A stretch of DNA of 64,000 nucleotides from Cyanophora paradoxa (taxonomy: Eukaryota; Glaucocystophyceae; Cyanophorales; Cyanophoraceae), in contig QPMI01000046.1 of NCBI GenBank assembly GCA_004431415.1, positions 62,001 to 126,000 on the forward strand, in the 5' to 3' direction. The notes beneath the pieces are model-generated. The model saw only the letters and a list, made by a program, of their open reading frames with translations. It did not search any database and had not been told where the DNA came from. How positions within the stretch are numbered: position 1 is the stretch's first letter; every line of letters begins with the position of its first letter. A program made the position numbers and the translations under genes. Shown piece after piece: positions 36,272 to 45,443 of this stretch.

Positions 36272-37309
36272 TCATCTGCCTGAATCCGCCATCCGCCTGA
36301 TGATGCACGCGCGCCGGCCCGCAGCCCCGTGCGGGGCGCCGACGGCAGCGTCGGGGGCGCGGCCGGGCGCGGCCCGGTCCGGATCCAGCGCCGCCTCGGG
36401 GCGGGTGCGACGACGGCCGCCGGGGAGGGTCGATCGGCGGTGATGGGGCCGTCGGCCGGCGGGCGCCACGGGCACCGGCGGCGGGGCGGGGCGGCGGGCG
36501 GGGCCGGGGCGGGCGGGGCGGGCGGCGATGACGGTCGTGATGTCGGCGGCGGGGAGGTGGGCGCCGGGGCGCCGGGTGCCGGGGGGCGGGGGCCGGGGCG
36601 GGCGGGACGGGGGCCGAGGGGCGGGCGGCGGGGACGGGCGGGGACGGGCGGGCGGGGGCCGGGCGGACGGGACGGGGGCCGAGGGGCGGGCGGCGGGGAC
36701 GGGGCGGGGACGGGCGGGCGGGGCCGGGGCGGACGGGACGGGGGCCGAGGGGCGGGCGGCGGGACGGGCGGGGGCGGGGGACGGGGCCGGGGCGGCGGGC
36801 GCCGGCTGCTGGGTTAGCGCCGGGCCGGCCGCGGGCCGGTGCCGGAGCGGCGGCCGGGCGGGCGCCGGGGCGGGAGCCGGGTCGAGGGCGGGGGTGGGGC
36901 CGGGGGCGCCGGGGTCCGGACCGACCTTGAGGCGGAGTTTCAAGTGGTTGGAGGCGGGGTCGGCGGCGGCAGGCGGGCCGGCGGGAGGCGACGGAGAGCG
37001 CGGGCGCTTTGCCGGGGGCGGCGCCGACAAGTTGAGGTTCCTGAAGATTTCCTCACGAAGGCGGCCCCGGCACGCTGTGCAGGAGGGGCTGCTGCCCCCG
37101 TCGAACCGGGAGCGCATCATCGCGCACCCCGTGACGTATTGGTCGATCATGTCCAGCATCGACTTGAACTGACCGGAGCAGTGCGCGTGCACGTGCTTTC
37201 CGCAGCGCACCCCCTTGCACCTGAGCATGAGGAGCACCAAGGAGGCGATGATGAACTGCGCCTCCCTCCGGTACCTGCTGGTGAACGTGGGCTCGCGGAT
37301 CTCCAACAT
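36272..37309 (-). CDS. Cys/His zinc-binding N-terminus plus long Pro/Ala-rich tail
   Basis: ATG at 37309 (MLEIREPTFTSRYRREAQFI). Residues ~30-85 hold a Cys/His array (CKGVRCGKHVHAHC, later SCTACRG), probably one or two zinc sites of RING-like or other treble-clef type. A basic nuclear-localisation-like patch follows (PPAKRPRSPSPP), then about 230 residues of low-complexity Pro/Ala/Arg. The tail composition makes the true C-terminus uncertain. It diverges from the plus-strand gene at 37321 across 11 bp. Confidence 0.45.
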   Translation of the reverse strand: MLEIREPTFTSRYRREAQFIIASLVLLMLRCKGVRCGKHVHAHCSGQFKSMLDMIDQYVTGCAMMRSRFDGGSSPSCTACRGRLREEIFRNLNLSAPPPAKRPRSPSPPAGPPAAADPASNHLKLRLKVGPDPGAPGPTPALDPAPAPAPARPPLRHRPAAGPALTQQPAPAAPAPSPAPARPAARPSAPVPSAPAPPARPRPVPAARPSAPVPSARPPPARPRPSPPPAPRPPSRPPRPPPPGTRRPGAHLPAADITTVIAARPARPGPARRPAPPPVPVAPAGRRPHHRRSTLPGGRRRTRPEAALDPDRAAPGRAPDAAVGAPHGAAGRRACIIRRMADSGR

Positions 37310-37320
37310 CGCCCTGGAGC

Positions 37321-38109
37321 ATGCGGCGGCCGAGGCGGCCGCGGGGCCGCAGGCGGCGGCCCCGTGGTGGGCGGCGGTCGCGGCGGCCCAGGCGCAGGGG
37401 GTCGCGGCGGGCGTGCCCCGCCTGCGGCGTGCACTGGGTCCAGGCGGCGTCCGACTCGTGCCTCGCCTGCCGCCTCGGCCGCGATGCGGCCCCGCGCTTC
37501 GGCGACCCGGGGCGGCACGCCGAGGAGGCTGCTGCCGTCGGGGATGCCCTCGCGGCCTCCGCCTGGCGCCCCGTCTCCCCCGACATCGTCTTTGCGGCGC
37601 GCGGCTCCTGTGCCCCCGGGAAAGGCGCCCTCTACCTCCCCGATTTCGTCTTCTCCCTCCCGCACGCTATCTTCTGCCTCGACATCCTCACCAACTGCCA
37701 CCGCGACGAGCCCCCCAGCTTCCGCGAGATGCGCGAGGACACCTACCAGAGCCTCACCACAATGGAGCGCCCCGTCGTCTTCCTGTACACCAACTTCGGC
37801 TCCTACTTGACCGCCGGCGCCCGCCTGCGACGTCAGGAGGACCCTCCCGGCACACGCTCTCTGCCATTTCGACCCCCCCCTATGCACTCGCCCGCCGCGC
37901 CGCTGAGAGGAAGCCTCAGCATCAATTACCCCCACATCTTCGTTCGTCAGCTGGAGGAGTCGGGCCTCCTCGCGGCCCTGCGCGCCCGCCCGCCCCGCCG
38001 CATCGTCATCGGAAGCTTCAAATCCTCCGCCGCGGCCGCGGCCGCCGCCTTCCCCAGCCTCCTCGCTCTCGGTGCCGAGGTTCAGCTAGCCGAGGTTGAG
38101 CTAGATTAG
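37321..38109 (+). CDS. PD-(D/E)XK-nuclease-like protein with degenerate active site (262 aa)
   Basis: ATG at 37321, Arg-rich start, then a zinc-ribbon-like pair of CxxC motifs (CPACGVHWVQAASDSCLAC). Next come YLPDFVF, AIFCLDILTNCHRDEP, an E/R-rich helix and RPVVFLYTNFGSYL. That order parallels the algal/giant-virus putative nuclease family: PD strand, E-x-D-E-x-QH strand, then a strand around 'vvFirfNPD'. The Asp of the PD motif is present, but the expected Glu/Asp of the second strand are not. Family assignment is from memory of the motif order and is tentative. Confidence 0.5.
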   Translation: MRRPRRPRGRRRRPRGGRRSRRPRRRGSRRACPACGVHWVQAASDSCLACRLGRDAAPRFGDPGRHAEEAAAVGDALAASAWRPVSPDIVFAARGSCAPGKGALYLPDFVFSLPHAIFCLDILTNCHRDEPPSFREMREDTYQSLTTMERPVVFLYTNFGSYLTAGARLRRQEDPPGTRSLPFRPPPMHSPAAPLRGSLSINYPHIFVRQLEESGLLAALRARPPRRIVIGSFKSSAAAAAAAFPSLLALGAEVQLAEVELD

Positions 38110-38125
38110 AGCCTTCTCCATTCAT

Positions 38126-38227
38126 TCACGGCACATAAACAGCCCCTGTAAAGAAGGGATACCAGCGGGCGAGGACCCGGGCCCACCACGCGTGGGTCTC
38201 CGCCTCGGGCTCCTCCACGAGCGGCAT
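38126..38227 (-). CDS. Short Trp-rich peptide, possible terminal exon
   Basis: A 33-codon frame, MPLVEEPEAETHAWWARVLA and onwards, with stop at 38126. It shares an AWW-x2-L-x-W-like pattern with the gene at 39490, so it may be a terminal exon of a related protein. Weak support because of its length. Confidence 0.25.
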   Translation of the reverse strand: MPLVEEPEAETHAWWARVLARWYPFFTGAVYVP

Positions 38228-38446
38228 GATGAATGCGGCAAGGGCGGGGGGCGGCGCAGGGTAGATCCCGTCCACGAGCGGAGCGCTGGGGGCCGGCCGA
38301 GTCGGAGAGCCTCTTCGGCGCCGTGCGGGCCAGCAGGCAGCAGTAGTTTAATGCCGTGTGATATCAAAACCAATCGCGTCACCTGCACCTCCCACTTTTT
38401 CCCAGCCAATATTATCCATGACCGCAACGGCCGCTGGGCGGGGCGT

Positions 38447-38722
38447 TTAAGTCGACCTGCGCCTACGGCACTTGCGGCTCTGGACGGCGGCCTTCTCCAT
38501 AATCGCTTCCTCGGCCGGCTCGAGTGCGCTCATCAGCTCCCTCTCGCGCCGCTCCTCCTTGATCTGGACGTGGGTCCTGCGCCGCTTCTTCTCGGGCGTG
38601 GGGGCGCGGGGGTCCTGGTCCTCGCACTCGGGGCGGGCGTTCGGGCGGTCGCAGTAGTAGCTGACGACGACGGGCCCGGCGCCGGCACTGCGGCGTTTGG
38701 CCTGGAGTTTGGCGGCGTCCAT
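38447..38722 (-). CDS. Small basic nuclear-type protein (91 aa)
   Basis: ATG at 38722 (MDAAKLQAKRRSAGAGPVVV), a Cys-containing centre (SYYCDRPNARPECEDQDPRA), a clear basic nuclear-localisation-like signal (PEKKRRRT), a charged helix and a basic end (RKCRRRRST). Family unknown. Its start codon overlaps by two bases the start codon of the plus-strand RING gene, so the two share a start region. Confidence 0.5.
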   Translation of the reverse strand: MDAAKLQAKRRSAGAGPVVVSYYCDRPNARPECEDQDPRAPTPEKKRRRTHVQIKEERRERELMSALEPAEEAIMEKAAVQSRKCRRRRST

Positions 38723-39123
38723 GCGGGCGAGGAGGCGGAGGGGAGTCAGGACGCGGGCGGGGTTGGGGCGGCAGCGGCCGCGGCGGCCGCGGCGACGGCG
38801 GCGGCCTCGAAGGCCGGCCCTGGCGCGGCGGCCCCGGCAGCCCCGGCAGCCCCGGCAGCCCGGCAGCTCCGGCCCCAGCCCCGGCCCGGCAGCAGTTGTG
38901 GGTGGCCCGATCCTGCAGCTGTGGCAGCAGGCCGCGGCGCCCGCTTCCACAACCATTGAGATCCTGCGACAAGCAGCCGTCGTTGGGCGGGCACGACAGC
39001 GTCCGTCAGCGAGGTCCAGCGTGGCTTGGCGGCGAGCCTGGCCGTCTCGATGTACATCGCCATGTCGGAGTCCTACCAGCTGCTGCTTGCGGGCGGGGCC
39101 ACGCCGCAGCTGGAGGAGCAGGA

Positions 39124-39165
<42 letters not shown>

Positions 39166-39442
39166 ACCGACGGGCAGCGCGGCTGCGGGCGCGGTCCCGC
39201 AGCCGGGGGAGGAGGCGGCGTCGGTGGCACCCCCCCGGCCGCGCGCCACGGAGTGCGTCAAATGCCGGGAGCGCCTCCCCGCGGTGGCCCTGGTCCCGTG
39301 CCGCCACGTCCCCGTCTGTGTCGAGTGCTGGGGCCCGCACGTGGCCGGGCGCACCTTCAGCGACGAGGGGGCGGGCATCGCCTGCCCCCACCCCGGCTGC
39401 GGCCTCCGCGTCGACGGCGCGCTTGTCGTGGTCCTGCCTTAG
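38721..39442 (+). CDS. RING-finger protein
   Basis: Two exons: 38721-38978 and 39020-39442. The 41-nt intron (GTCGT...CCAG) joins them in phase, giving 226 residues. The N-terminus is Arg/Pro-rich, then a helix (GPILQLWQQ...TTIEILRQAA), a helix ending SMYIAMSESYQLLLAGG, a 14-Ala run (GGC repeats near 39124-39167), and a C-terminal RING (ECVKCRERLPAVALVPCRHV, then CVECW and CPHPGC). RING fingers of this C-terminal type act as E3 ubiquitin ligases. With the two F-box genes it makes the island rich in ubiquitin-pathway proteins. Confidence 0.65.
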
Positions 39443-39460
39443 GCAGCTGCAGCGCGTGGT

Positions 39461-39476
39461 GTGTGTGTGTGTGTGT
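39461..39476. repeat. GT dinucleotide microsatellite
   Basis: About seven to eight GT repeats directly after the stop codon of the RING gene, likely in its 3' untranslated region. Confidence 0.8.
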
Positions 39477-39489
39477 ATTTAATTTTCCA

Positions 39490-39862
39490 CTACAACACGG
39501 CGCTAGCTAGAAGCATCGATATCCGCTCTTCTTCGGCCGTGGCCCGCTCGAACTCCTGGCGCTCTTCCGCTGCCCTCGGCCCGTCATCGTCGTCGACTGT
39601 ACCGGAACCAAGGAGGCGGTGCAGGCGGTCGATGCTCACGGGTTTGTGGGGTAGGCCGTAGAGCAGGTGCCTGATGATGAACTGGCGCTCCTCAAGGAGG
39701 CGCTGAATGCGGGCGGGCGGCCGGCTGGAGTGTATCGCTTCCACCGCCCGCGGGCTCAGGAGGGTGGCGGAAGGGTGGCGCCACCCGACGTCCAGGGCGG
39801 ACCACCACGCCCCCGGGTTCGCCCGAATGAGGCTCGCGATGAGGGGCGTGCCCCACCTTTTC
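39490..39862 (-). CDS. Uncharacterised acidic helical protein, 5' end unresolved
   Basis: The minus-strand frame can be traced from TPLIASLIRANPGAWWSALD through RQFIIRHLLYGLPHKPVSID to an acidic C-terminus (GTVDDDDGPRAAEERQEFER) and stop at 39490. The upstream part disappears into G/C-rich repeats that may be an intron, so the start codon is unknown. It shares a Trp-Trp motif with the fragment at 38126. No family recognised. Confidence 0.45.
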
Positions 39863-39879
39863 CGGCCGCCGAGCCGGGG

Positions 39880-40010
39880 GAGCCCGGGGGGGGGCCGGGG
39901 GGGGCCGCAGGGGGCCCGCCGGGGGGCCGGGGAGCCCGGGGGGGGGCCGTGAGGCCCGCCGGGGCCCGGGGAGCCCGGGGGGGGCCATGGGGCCCGCCGG
40001 GGGGCGACTG
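39880..40010. repeat. G-rich repeats at the island's right edge
   Basis: Repeated blocks of six to nine Gs alternating with CCCGCCGG and CCCGGGGAG. They mark the transition from GC-rich island to lower-GC flank at about 40020. Confidence 0.7.
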
Positions 40011-40044
40011 GTTCAGCCCCGCTGTGAAGGTCGACGGGTTGCGC

Positions 40045-42849
40045 ACCGAGTAGCCTTTCGCAGTGCCAGGCTCCTTGGGCTGAATGGCTGCACAGGGAAT
40101 TAGGCAGGAGACTTTCTGAAGATTCCGTTGTGATTCACCTAGGTGTCCTCGGATCTGTTGTAATTCGCGAATCTGTCAGCTCGCGAATTCTAATAATAAA
40201 AAAACTAAGCTTCAAGTTCCAAGGCACCTCGAAAAGAGGCATGAACTGCTGGTGCTGGTGCTCTAGACAGTACCTGCAGCATCCCGCTCAGTCCTGGATC
40301 CAAAAACGCGACGAACACTCAAACGGACAAAGTCGTCTGCCAAGTAGGGCTTTCGTCCCATAGGCCGAAGCGCGTGTTGGCAGTTGGATCGAAAGGAGTG
40401 CCCGGTTTAGATGTCGAAGCGGTGGCCGGATACGCTCGAAGATTGTACTGGAGCTCCCTAGGCTTTTGTAAGGTATCATAACGGAGCGGACAAAGCAAGA
40501 GCTGACCCGGCGATGTGCCCTAGCCACCTTGGGAACGCCGAACCACCCGCCTTCACGTTCGGATAAAAAACAGAACTTGAATCGGGTAGAGTACGGCCTG
40601 GATGGCAAGGCTCGACACGCCGAAAACAGAAACATGCATCTACTCGACACTAGATGCGTACCAGTCTCTGATTTAAAAATCGGGTAGTTCGCGGCAGTGG
40701 AATGCCGCTCCCTGCATCGAAAATCGAATGCATTAATTCTCGTTGGTAGAGAAAAGAGTTTCGTGTAGCAAGCCTACGGACCCGAACCACTTGCTGAAGC
40801 CGAGTGCGAAATCTGCCACAATTGCAATGCGATATTGATGGGAAAACACAAAGCCAGGACAGAGAAGACGCACTATCCAATCCAGGGGCCGCGACCTTGT
40901 TCCAGCTCGGATCGTACGTTGTTGCGAGCTGCGATATAACTCAGAGTGCGCCATGCTTTTCGATTACGGTCGAAAACTGTGCGCACTGAAAACAAGCCTG
41001 TTGTAGAAGAAGAAGAACGCAAAGATGTCAAAGATGGCTTTCAAAAAAAGCGGGACAGAGGACAGAGGTGAAACACGGGACAGAGGTGAGCTCACCGTCT
41101 GTGACATCCGTACGCCGAATCCTGCACATGGTTTAAGTAGAGCTCTGTGCAGATCGCAAGCTTTTCGTACCTCAGGCACCACTGGAGTGCAGAATTCGAA
41201 GTCGCGTCGGCGTGGGTTATCACCGAGAAAACCAAGAGAGGAAAGGCACGCACTGCATCGTACACGAGAATTGGTTGATCGCATTCGACGTACACGTCAA
41301 GGGTTTTGCTTGTAGGGTCTGAATTGCGCATGCTGTGTCAAAATTCGAGAATTCGCGTGCTGGTGCAAGTTTGAAAGACAAGGGACCGACCTCGTTTGGT
41401 ACCATCTACGATCACATTTTGTTTGCAAATGCCGAAAAGCGGAAAATCCTTCGGGCGAGTCTTTCGCGGGCATGTGCATTAATTCCAATGCCGTGCTCGA
41501 CTGATTTGAAGGAAATGTGCATGTACGTGTACCTTATAAACACCGCTAACTTTCGTCGGCAGCTGGAAGGCCACCCCCACCTTCTCCTGTGCTTTGCACT
41601 CTTTCGCATACGCTGTCGTAACCGTCGTGGCGCAAGGCCAACCCTTTCCGCTGTCGCCACGATTCGATTTTACAATGGCAACCTGCAAAACCCGTACTTG
41701 GTCGAGAGACAGGCACGATCGCGAGAGCAAAGTTCATATATATATATATATATATATATCATCATGGGCACCCGAAATTCGAGGTTGGTAGGAATCGTGT
41801 CATTAAACCCTCCGGCTGTTTTGAATCCACTCTTTGTATCCGGAAAGAAAAGTCTGAAGACCTTCATTTCGATTTTGAAACAAGTGTGCATGTACATGTC
41901 TTAGCAACGCACGTGAAGTAGACAGAAGTGATGTTGATTGGCGCATTCATGTACCGCATACTGCGCGAAGATTTGAATAAATAGTATTGGCAAATAGGCT
42001 TCTAATTAAGCATGTCATTTTAGGCTTCCGAAAGCACAATTGTAAATTTACTTACCAGTAGAAGAAATCATCTGCAAGACGTCGAAGAGCAACGATTATG
42101 GGTATGGATGCAACCAATTTCCGAAATATCGATACTCACTTGTCGGTCCGCGGGCCTCGATGACCTTCCCATCTGCCTGGTGGGTCGCAGGTTCTCCCGT
42201 GTCCGCATCGGATAAGAGGCAGTATTGGTTGTAGCGATTTTGTGTATCCAATTCCCAGTAATTTCCAATTCGAGCTTGGTCTGCGCATGCGCATGCGCAG
42301 TGGTTATATTAAACGTTTTTAACACAGGAGTTGCTGGAGTGAAACGGGGCTAGGCGCACGCATGTAGTAGCTGCTCTCTTGCGAACTTTTCGTCAATCCC
42401 GCCGGTTCGCCGCCGGCCTTAGTGCCATCTCCCTTCAAGTAAGTCGAGATGATTGGCTTGTCGCCTGGTGCGCCGTCCGAGAAGCGGATGCCTGGTCGGC
42501 CCTGAACACCACTGCGCCGTCGCAATGCGCCAGCCAGATGAGCTATCGTCTAGAAAACCAAATTCTCGCGCTCCTCTATGTTCGCGCGCTCCTCTATGTT
42601 CGGAAGCTTATGCATGTTCGGAAGCATTTGCACGATGCACGGGCACAGAATTCGAAGCAAGATCTAGATCTAGAGGACGCACACGGGGCCCATGTCTCCA
42701 GCTGTGCGGGGATCTTGACCCGCCGCCGCGTGCGAGACGGACAACACGAACGCCGACGCGACGAAGATCGCCAAGATGATCGAGGCCAGGCCGCTGGGCC
42801 GCGGCCGGCCGGCGACCACGCGCCGGCAGGAGCCGGGCGCGCCCGCCAT
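40045..42849 (-). CDS. Signal-peptide and N-terminal exons of the giant secreted/membrane gene
   Basis: The first ATG is at 42849; Arg-rich residues precede a hydrophobic core (GLASIILAIFVASAFVLSV) typical of a signal peptide. Exons 42685-42849, 42360-42549 and 42140-42280 join in phase (the third begins QARIGNYWELDTQNRYNQYC). Further exons lie near 41.77-41.87, 41.57-41.69, 41.40-41.51, 41.29-41.33, 41.10-41.19, 40.86-40.92 and 40.34-40.46 kb (TPFDPTANTRFGLWDESPTW). They continue at 40.22-40.27 and 40045-40087. Introns are AT-richer than the island and include a TA microsatellite (41739-41759). The 3' exon would splice, with a GC donor at 40043-40044, to 26241 in the right phase. No named domain is recognised in this part. 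Confidence 0.6.
42550..42684 (-). other. First intron with a short direct repeat
   Basis: Intron from donor GTGTGC to acceptor TTTTCTAG, in phase between the signal-peptide exon and exon 2. It holds two adjacent copies of a 16-bp CGCTCCTCTATGTTCG-like repeat on the plus strand and overlapping CTAGATCTAGATC palindromes. Confidence 0.6.
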
Positions 42850-42969
42850 GGACGTGCGAGACCTCCGCCGATCAAGCCGCGCGCACTCCAACGCACGCGG
42901 GCCTGCAGCCAGCTACAGCTGCCCTAAGCCTGCTCAGCAGCTGCAGCTGCAGCTGATGCAGCTGATGTC

Positions 42970-44290
42970 GATATAAGGGGAGCGAACGCCCACGAGTTGC
43001 AGGGACCGTCGCACGGGCCAGTCTAGGCTAGGGCCGCTAGGCTACCCGACGACCTCTTACCGCACTACGGTAGTACCGTAGAGTCGGCGTAGACCCGTAG
43101 TACTGTACGTTCAACGGTTCTCGACTCTGAGAGACTCTGAGATCTGCAGGCCGCCTGACTCTAGAGGCTGCAGCTGAGGCCGTACCGCCGGCCCGCCGCG
43201 GCCGCCGGGCTTCTACTAGGCTAGCTTCTATCTTCGTACGCCGTGACGGTAGACTATCTACTAGTACTACGCCGTGTGACGGTACTACCGTTACAGTACC
43301 GTAATATAAGATGTCTAGACTCTAGAGTGTCTAGAGACTGTGGCCGGTAATTCACCAAAAAACATATTTCGGCAAAACCTGAAAAATGTGCCAAGATTGT
43401 GGTTCGTCGCCGAGTCGGCATCATATTTTCGGCAACACATGTACAGCCAGTCCGCCTAGGCGGCGGGTACGTTGATCCCTCTTCTGCCATACATCTGCAC
43501 AATTCTGGCACAATTTATAATTACAGCCGCTGAGCAATTACTAGTACAGTAGTAGTACTCAGTGATTGGTCATAGTCTGGTACCGGTATAGCTGGCCGAG
43601 GCTGCTGGACGAATGGGCTGCTCCCAATGTAACCAATCCCGGAGTCCGTGCTTTTTCGCGCGTCCGACGGTCTGATCATGATTATCACTGAGTATTGGTG
43701 CGATCATCGGATTCGGTCAATTTCGGTGGAATCGGTGCACGTGACCGCGCGCCGCGTACGGGCGGCGGCGTACCGTGCATGACTCAGTGACGGACCGGGA
43801 CCTCGGTGACTCGGCGTCGAGTCGGCGACGAGTACTAGTCGGCGACTCGGCGTGTGCAGCTGCAGCCTGCAGCCTGCAGCTGCAGGCTGCAGCCTGCAGG
43901 GCCATGTCACCGGCCCATGTGCACGTGCAGGCTGCAGCCTGCAGCTGGCCATGGCCATGGCTGCCGCAGTGCAGCCTGCGCTGGCAGCGCTTCTAGATCT
44001 CCGAGGCTCAGGGGGCTGACAGGGGCCCGGCTTCAAAAAAGCTTCGGGGCAACTTAAGCTTGGCAAGTTCGGGCCCGCGCCGCCGCGCGCGCGCGACTCC
44101 GGATCCCCGGGCCGCGAGGGCTGCCAGCATTATGGCAGCATAGCGCGTGGCGGGCGCAGCGCTAGCTATATAGCAGCCTGCGGCCGCGCGCAGCTACTAG
44201 CTCCGTATATACGCGGCCCGCGAGCGCCCGGCCTCGCCGCGGCCGAGTCGTTCCCTCGAGCTCGCGCTCGCGGCCCCGCCCCTCGCGATC
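42970..44290. other. Non-coding, palindrome-rich region
   Basis: No convincing coding region on either strand. It holds clusters of CTGCAG/CAGCTG (42930-42965, 43855-43945) and CTAG/TCTAGA motifs (43250-43330). A TATATC/GATATAAG element near 42970 lies about 120 bp upstream of the gene starting at 42849 and could be its promoter. Confidence 0.4.
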
Positions 44291-44476
44291 GTCCGCGCGC
44301 CGTGCGAGGAATCGCCGAGGACACGGACGTGATCCTGAGCTCGATCACTCGCGCGATTGCAGCGCGCGCGGACGCAGCTGCAGCCTCAATCGCGAGAGGT
44401 CCATCGGCCGTCGCTGTGCCACGTCCGATGCCTCGCGGCGCACGATTGCAGTTGGCAAAGAGCTCGAGCGGGTGCA

Positions 44477-44719
44477 TGCGGCTTTGCGGCGCCGACGGCG
44501 ACGCCGAGCGCAGCGGCTCGCCGCCTCTGGCCGAGGACGCGTGGCCGCGGGGCGCGGCGCTGGAGGCGGAGCGGGCGGCGCTGCTGCAGCGAGTGCGCGG
44601 GGCCCGGGGCGCTGCAACAGGGGAAGCCCGTCCTTTGGAAGAAGACTTCGCTTGCCCTCGCCGCCGACGACGTCCTCAAGCGCGGCGGCCTCCTTGACAA
44701 GCTTCTCAAGCTCGAAGCC
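44477..44719 (+). CDS. Possible exon of an unrecognised gene
   Basis: Helical, charged coding-like segments (ALEAERAALLQR; WKKTSLALAADDVLKRGGLL) end at a donor-like GTAAGC after LLKLEA near 44720. The two segments are in different frames, separated by a very short GTGCG...CAG stretch (28 nt), so a mini-intron or indel is needed. A matching acceptor near 45250 leads in phase to AYPNAEVDTESRASRARTAP. Low confidence. Confidence 0.3.
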
Positions 44720-44783
44720 GTAAGCGGCCCGCCCCGCTCCTAGCTCCCGTACCTTCCTCCCCTTCCCTCCCGCTCTTAGCACA

Positions 44784-44803
44784 CCCCCCCCCCCCCCCCC
44801 CCC
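44784..44803. repeat. Poly-C tract (20 nt)
   Basis: Uninterrupted run of about 20 Cs followed by TCCCCCC and CA repeats, inside the possible intron that begins near 44720. Confidence 0.9.
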
Positions 44804-44929
44804 TCCCCCCCACACACACCTCGGGCCGCCCTCCCGCGGCCGCCCCGTCCCGCCCCGGCCGCCCCGCTACCTCCCTCCCCTCGAGCTCCACCCTCCCTCC
44901 CTCCCTCCCCCCTCTTCTCCCCCCCCTCC

Positions 44930-45260
44930 TAGGCCGCCCCTACCCCTAGGCCGACCCCTACCCTAGGCCGCCCCTATAGCTACCCTAGACCGCCCCTACG
45001 TCGCCCCCTACCCCTAGGCCGCCCCCTACCCCTAGGCCGCCCCCTAGGCCGCCCCCTACCGGTAGGGGTAGGGGGCGGCCTAGGGGTAGGGTAGGGGGCG
45101 GCCTAGGGGTAGCTATAGGGGCCGGCCTAGGGGGCGGCCTAGGGGTAGGGGTCGGCCTAGGGGTAGGGGGCGACCTAGGGGGCGGCCTAGGGGTTATTAA
45201 AGGGGCCGACCTAGGGGTAGGCCTACCCCTAGGCCGCCCCCTACCCTTAGGCCTACCCCA
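44930..45260. repeat. Large palindromic CCTAGG/CCCCTA array
   Basis: Units of the type CCTAGGCCGCCCCCTACC run in one orientation from about 44930 to 45060 and then as the reverse complement to about 45190, with the inversion centre at ACCGGT (45059-45064). Both arms are built from CCCCTA and CCTAGG motifs, so single strands could fold into a long hairpin. A last stretch (45200-45260) switches orientation again. Confidence 0.8.
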
Positions 45261-45443
45261 ACGCGGAGGTGGACACGGAGTCCCGCGCCTCTCGCGCCCG
45301 CACTGCGCCCCGCGCCAAGACCGACTACGTGCCCACTGAGGAAGCCGAGATCGTCGAATTCGAAGCAGCTAGCTCTCTCTCACTGTTCTATGGTTTGTGC
45401 GCTCTAGCACCCCGCGCGACGTTCGCAGAGTCCTTCTGGCAAC

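Larger units (their letters stand above)
26249..40020. mobile_element. GC-rich virus-like insertion island
   Basis: About 13.8 kb of much higher GC than its flanks, packed with compact genes on both strands and interrupting the exon series of the minus-strand gene. It begins with G-tracts (26262-26295) and ends with G-rich repeats (39880-40010). Gene content (F-box, RING, Gly-rich, Cys-rich and sialidase-like proteins, a nuclease-like fold, ORFans) resembles large DNA viruses of protists. Spliced genes inside argue either for domestication or for host origin. The identical 8-mer GCTGTGAA occurs at 26241-26248 and 40021-40028. The viral origin is inference; the composition shift and gene density are seen directly. 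Confidence 0.5.

Noticed and set aside
37215-38099. Plus-strand frame beginning MNCASLRYLLVNVGSRISN
   Set aside because: It is antisense to the Cys/His-bearing start of the minus-strand gene and becomes Arg/Pro-rich noise; the frame from 37321 contains the recognisable motifs.
38192-38959. 255-codon plus-strand frame antisense to the basic-protein gene
   Set aside because: It is antisense to a better-supported minus-strand frame with a natural start and stop, and mostly low complexity.
44930-45260. True telomere or healed chromosome end
   Set aside because: The repeat is palindromic and mixed with CCTAGG, and single-copy DNA continues on both sides.
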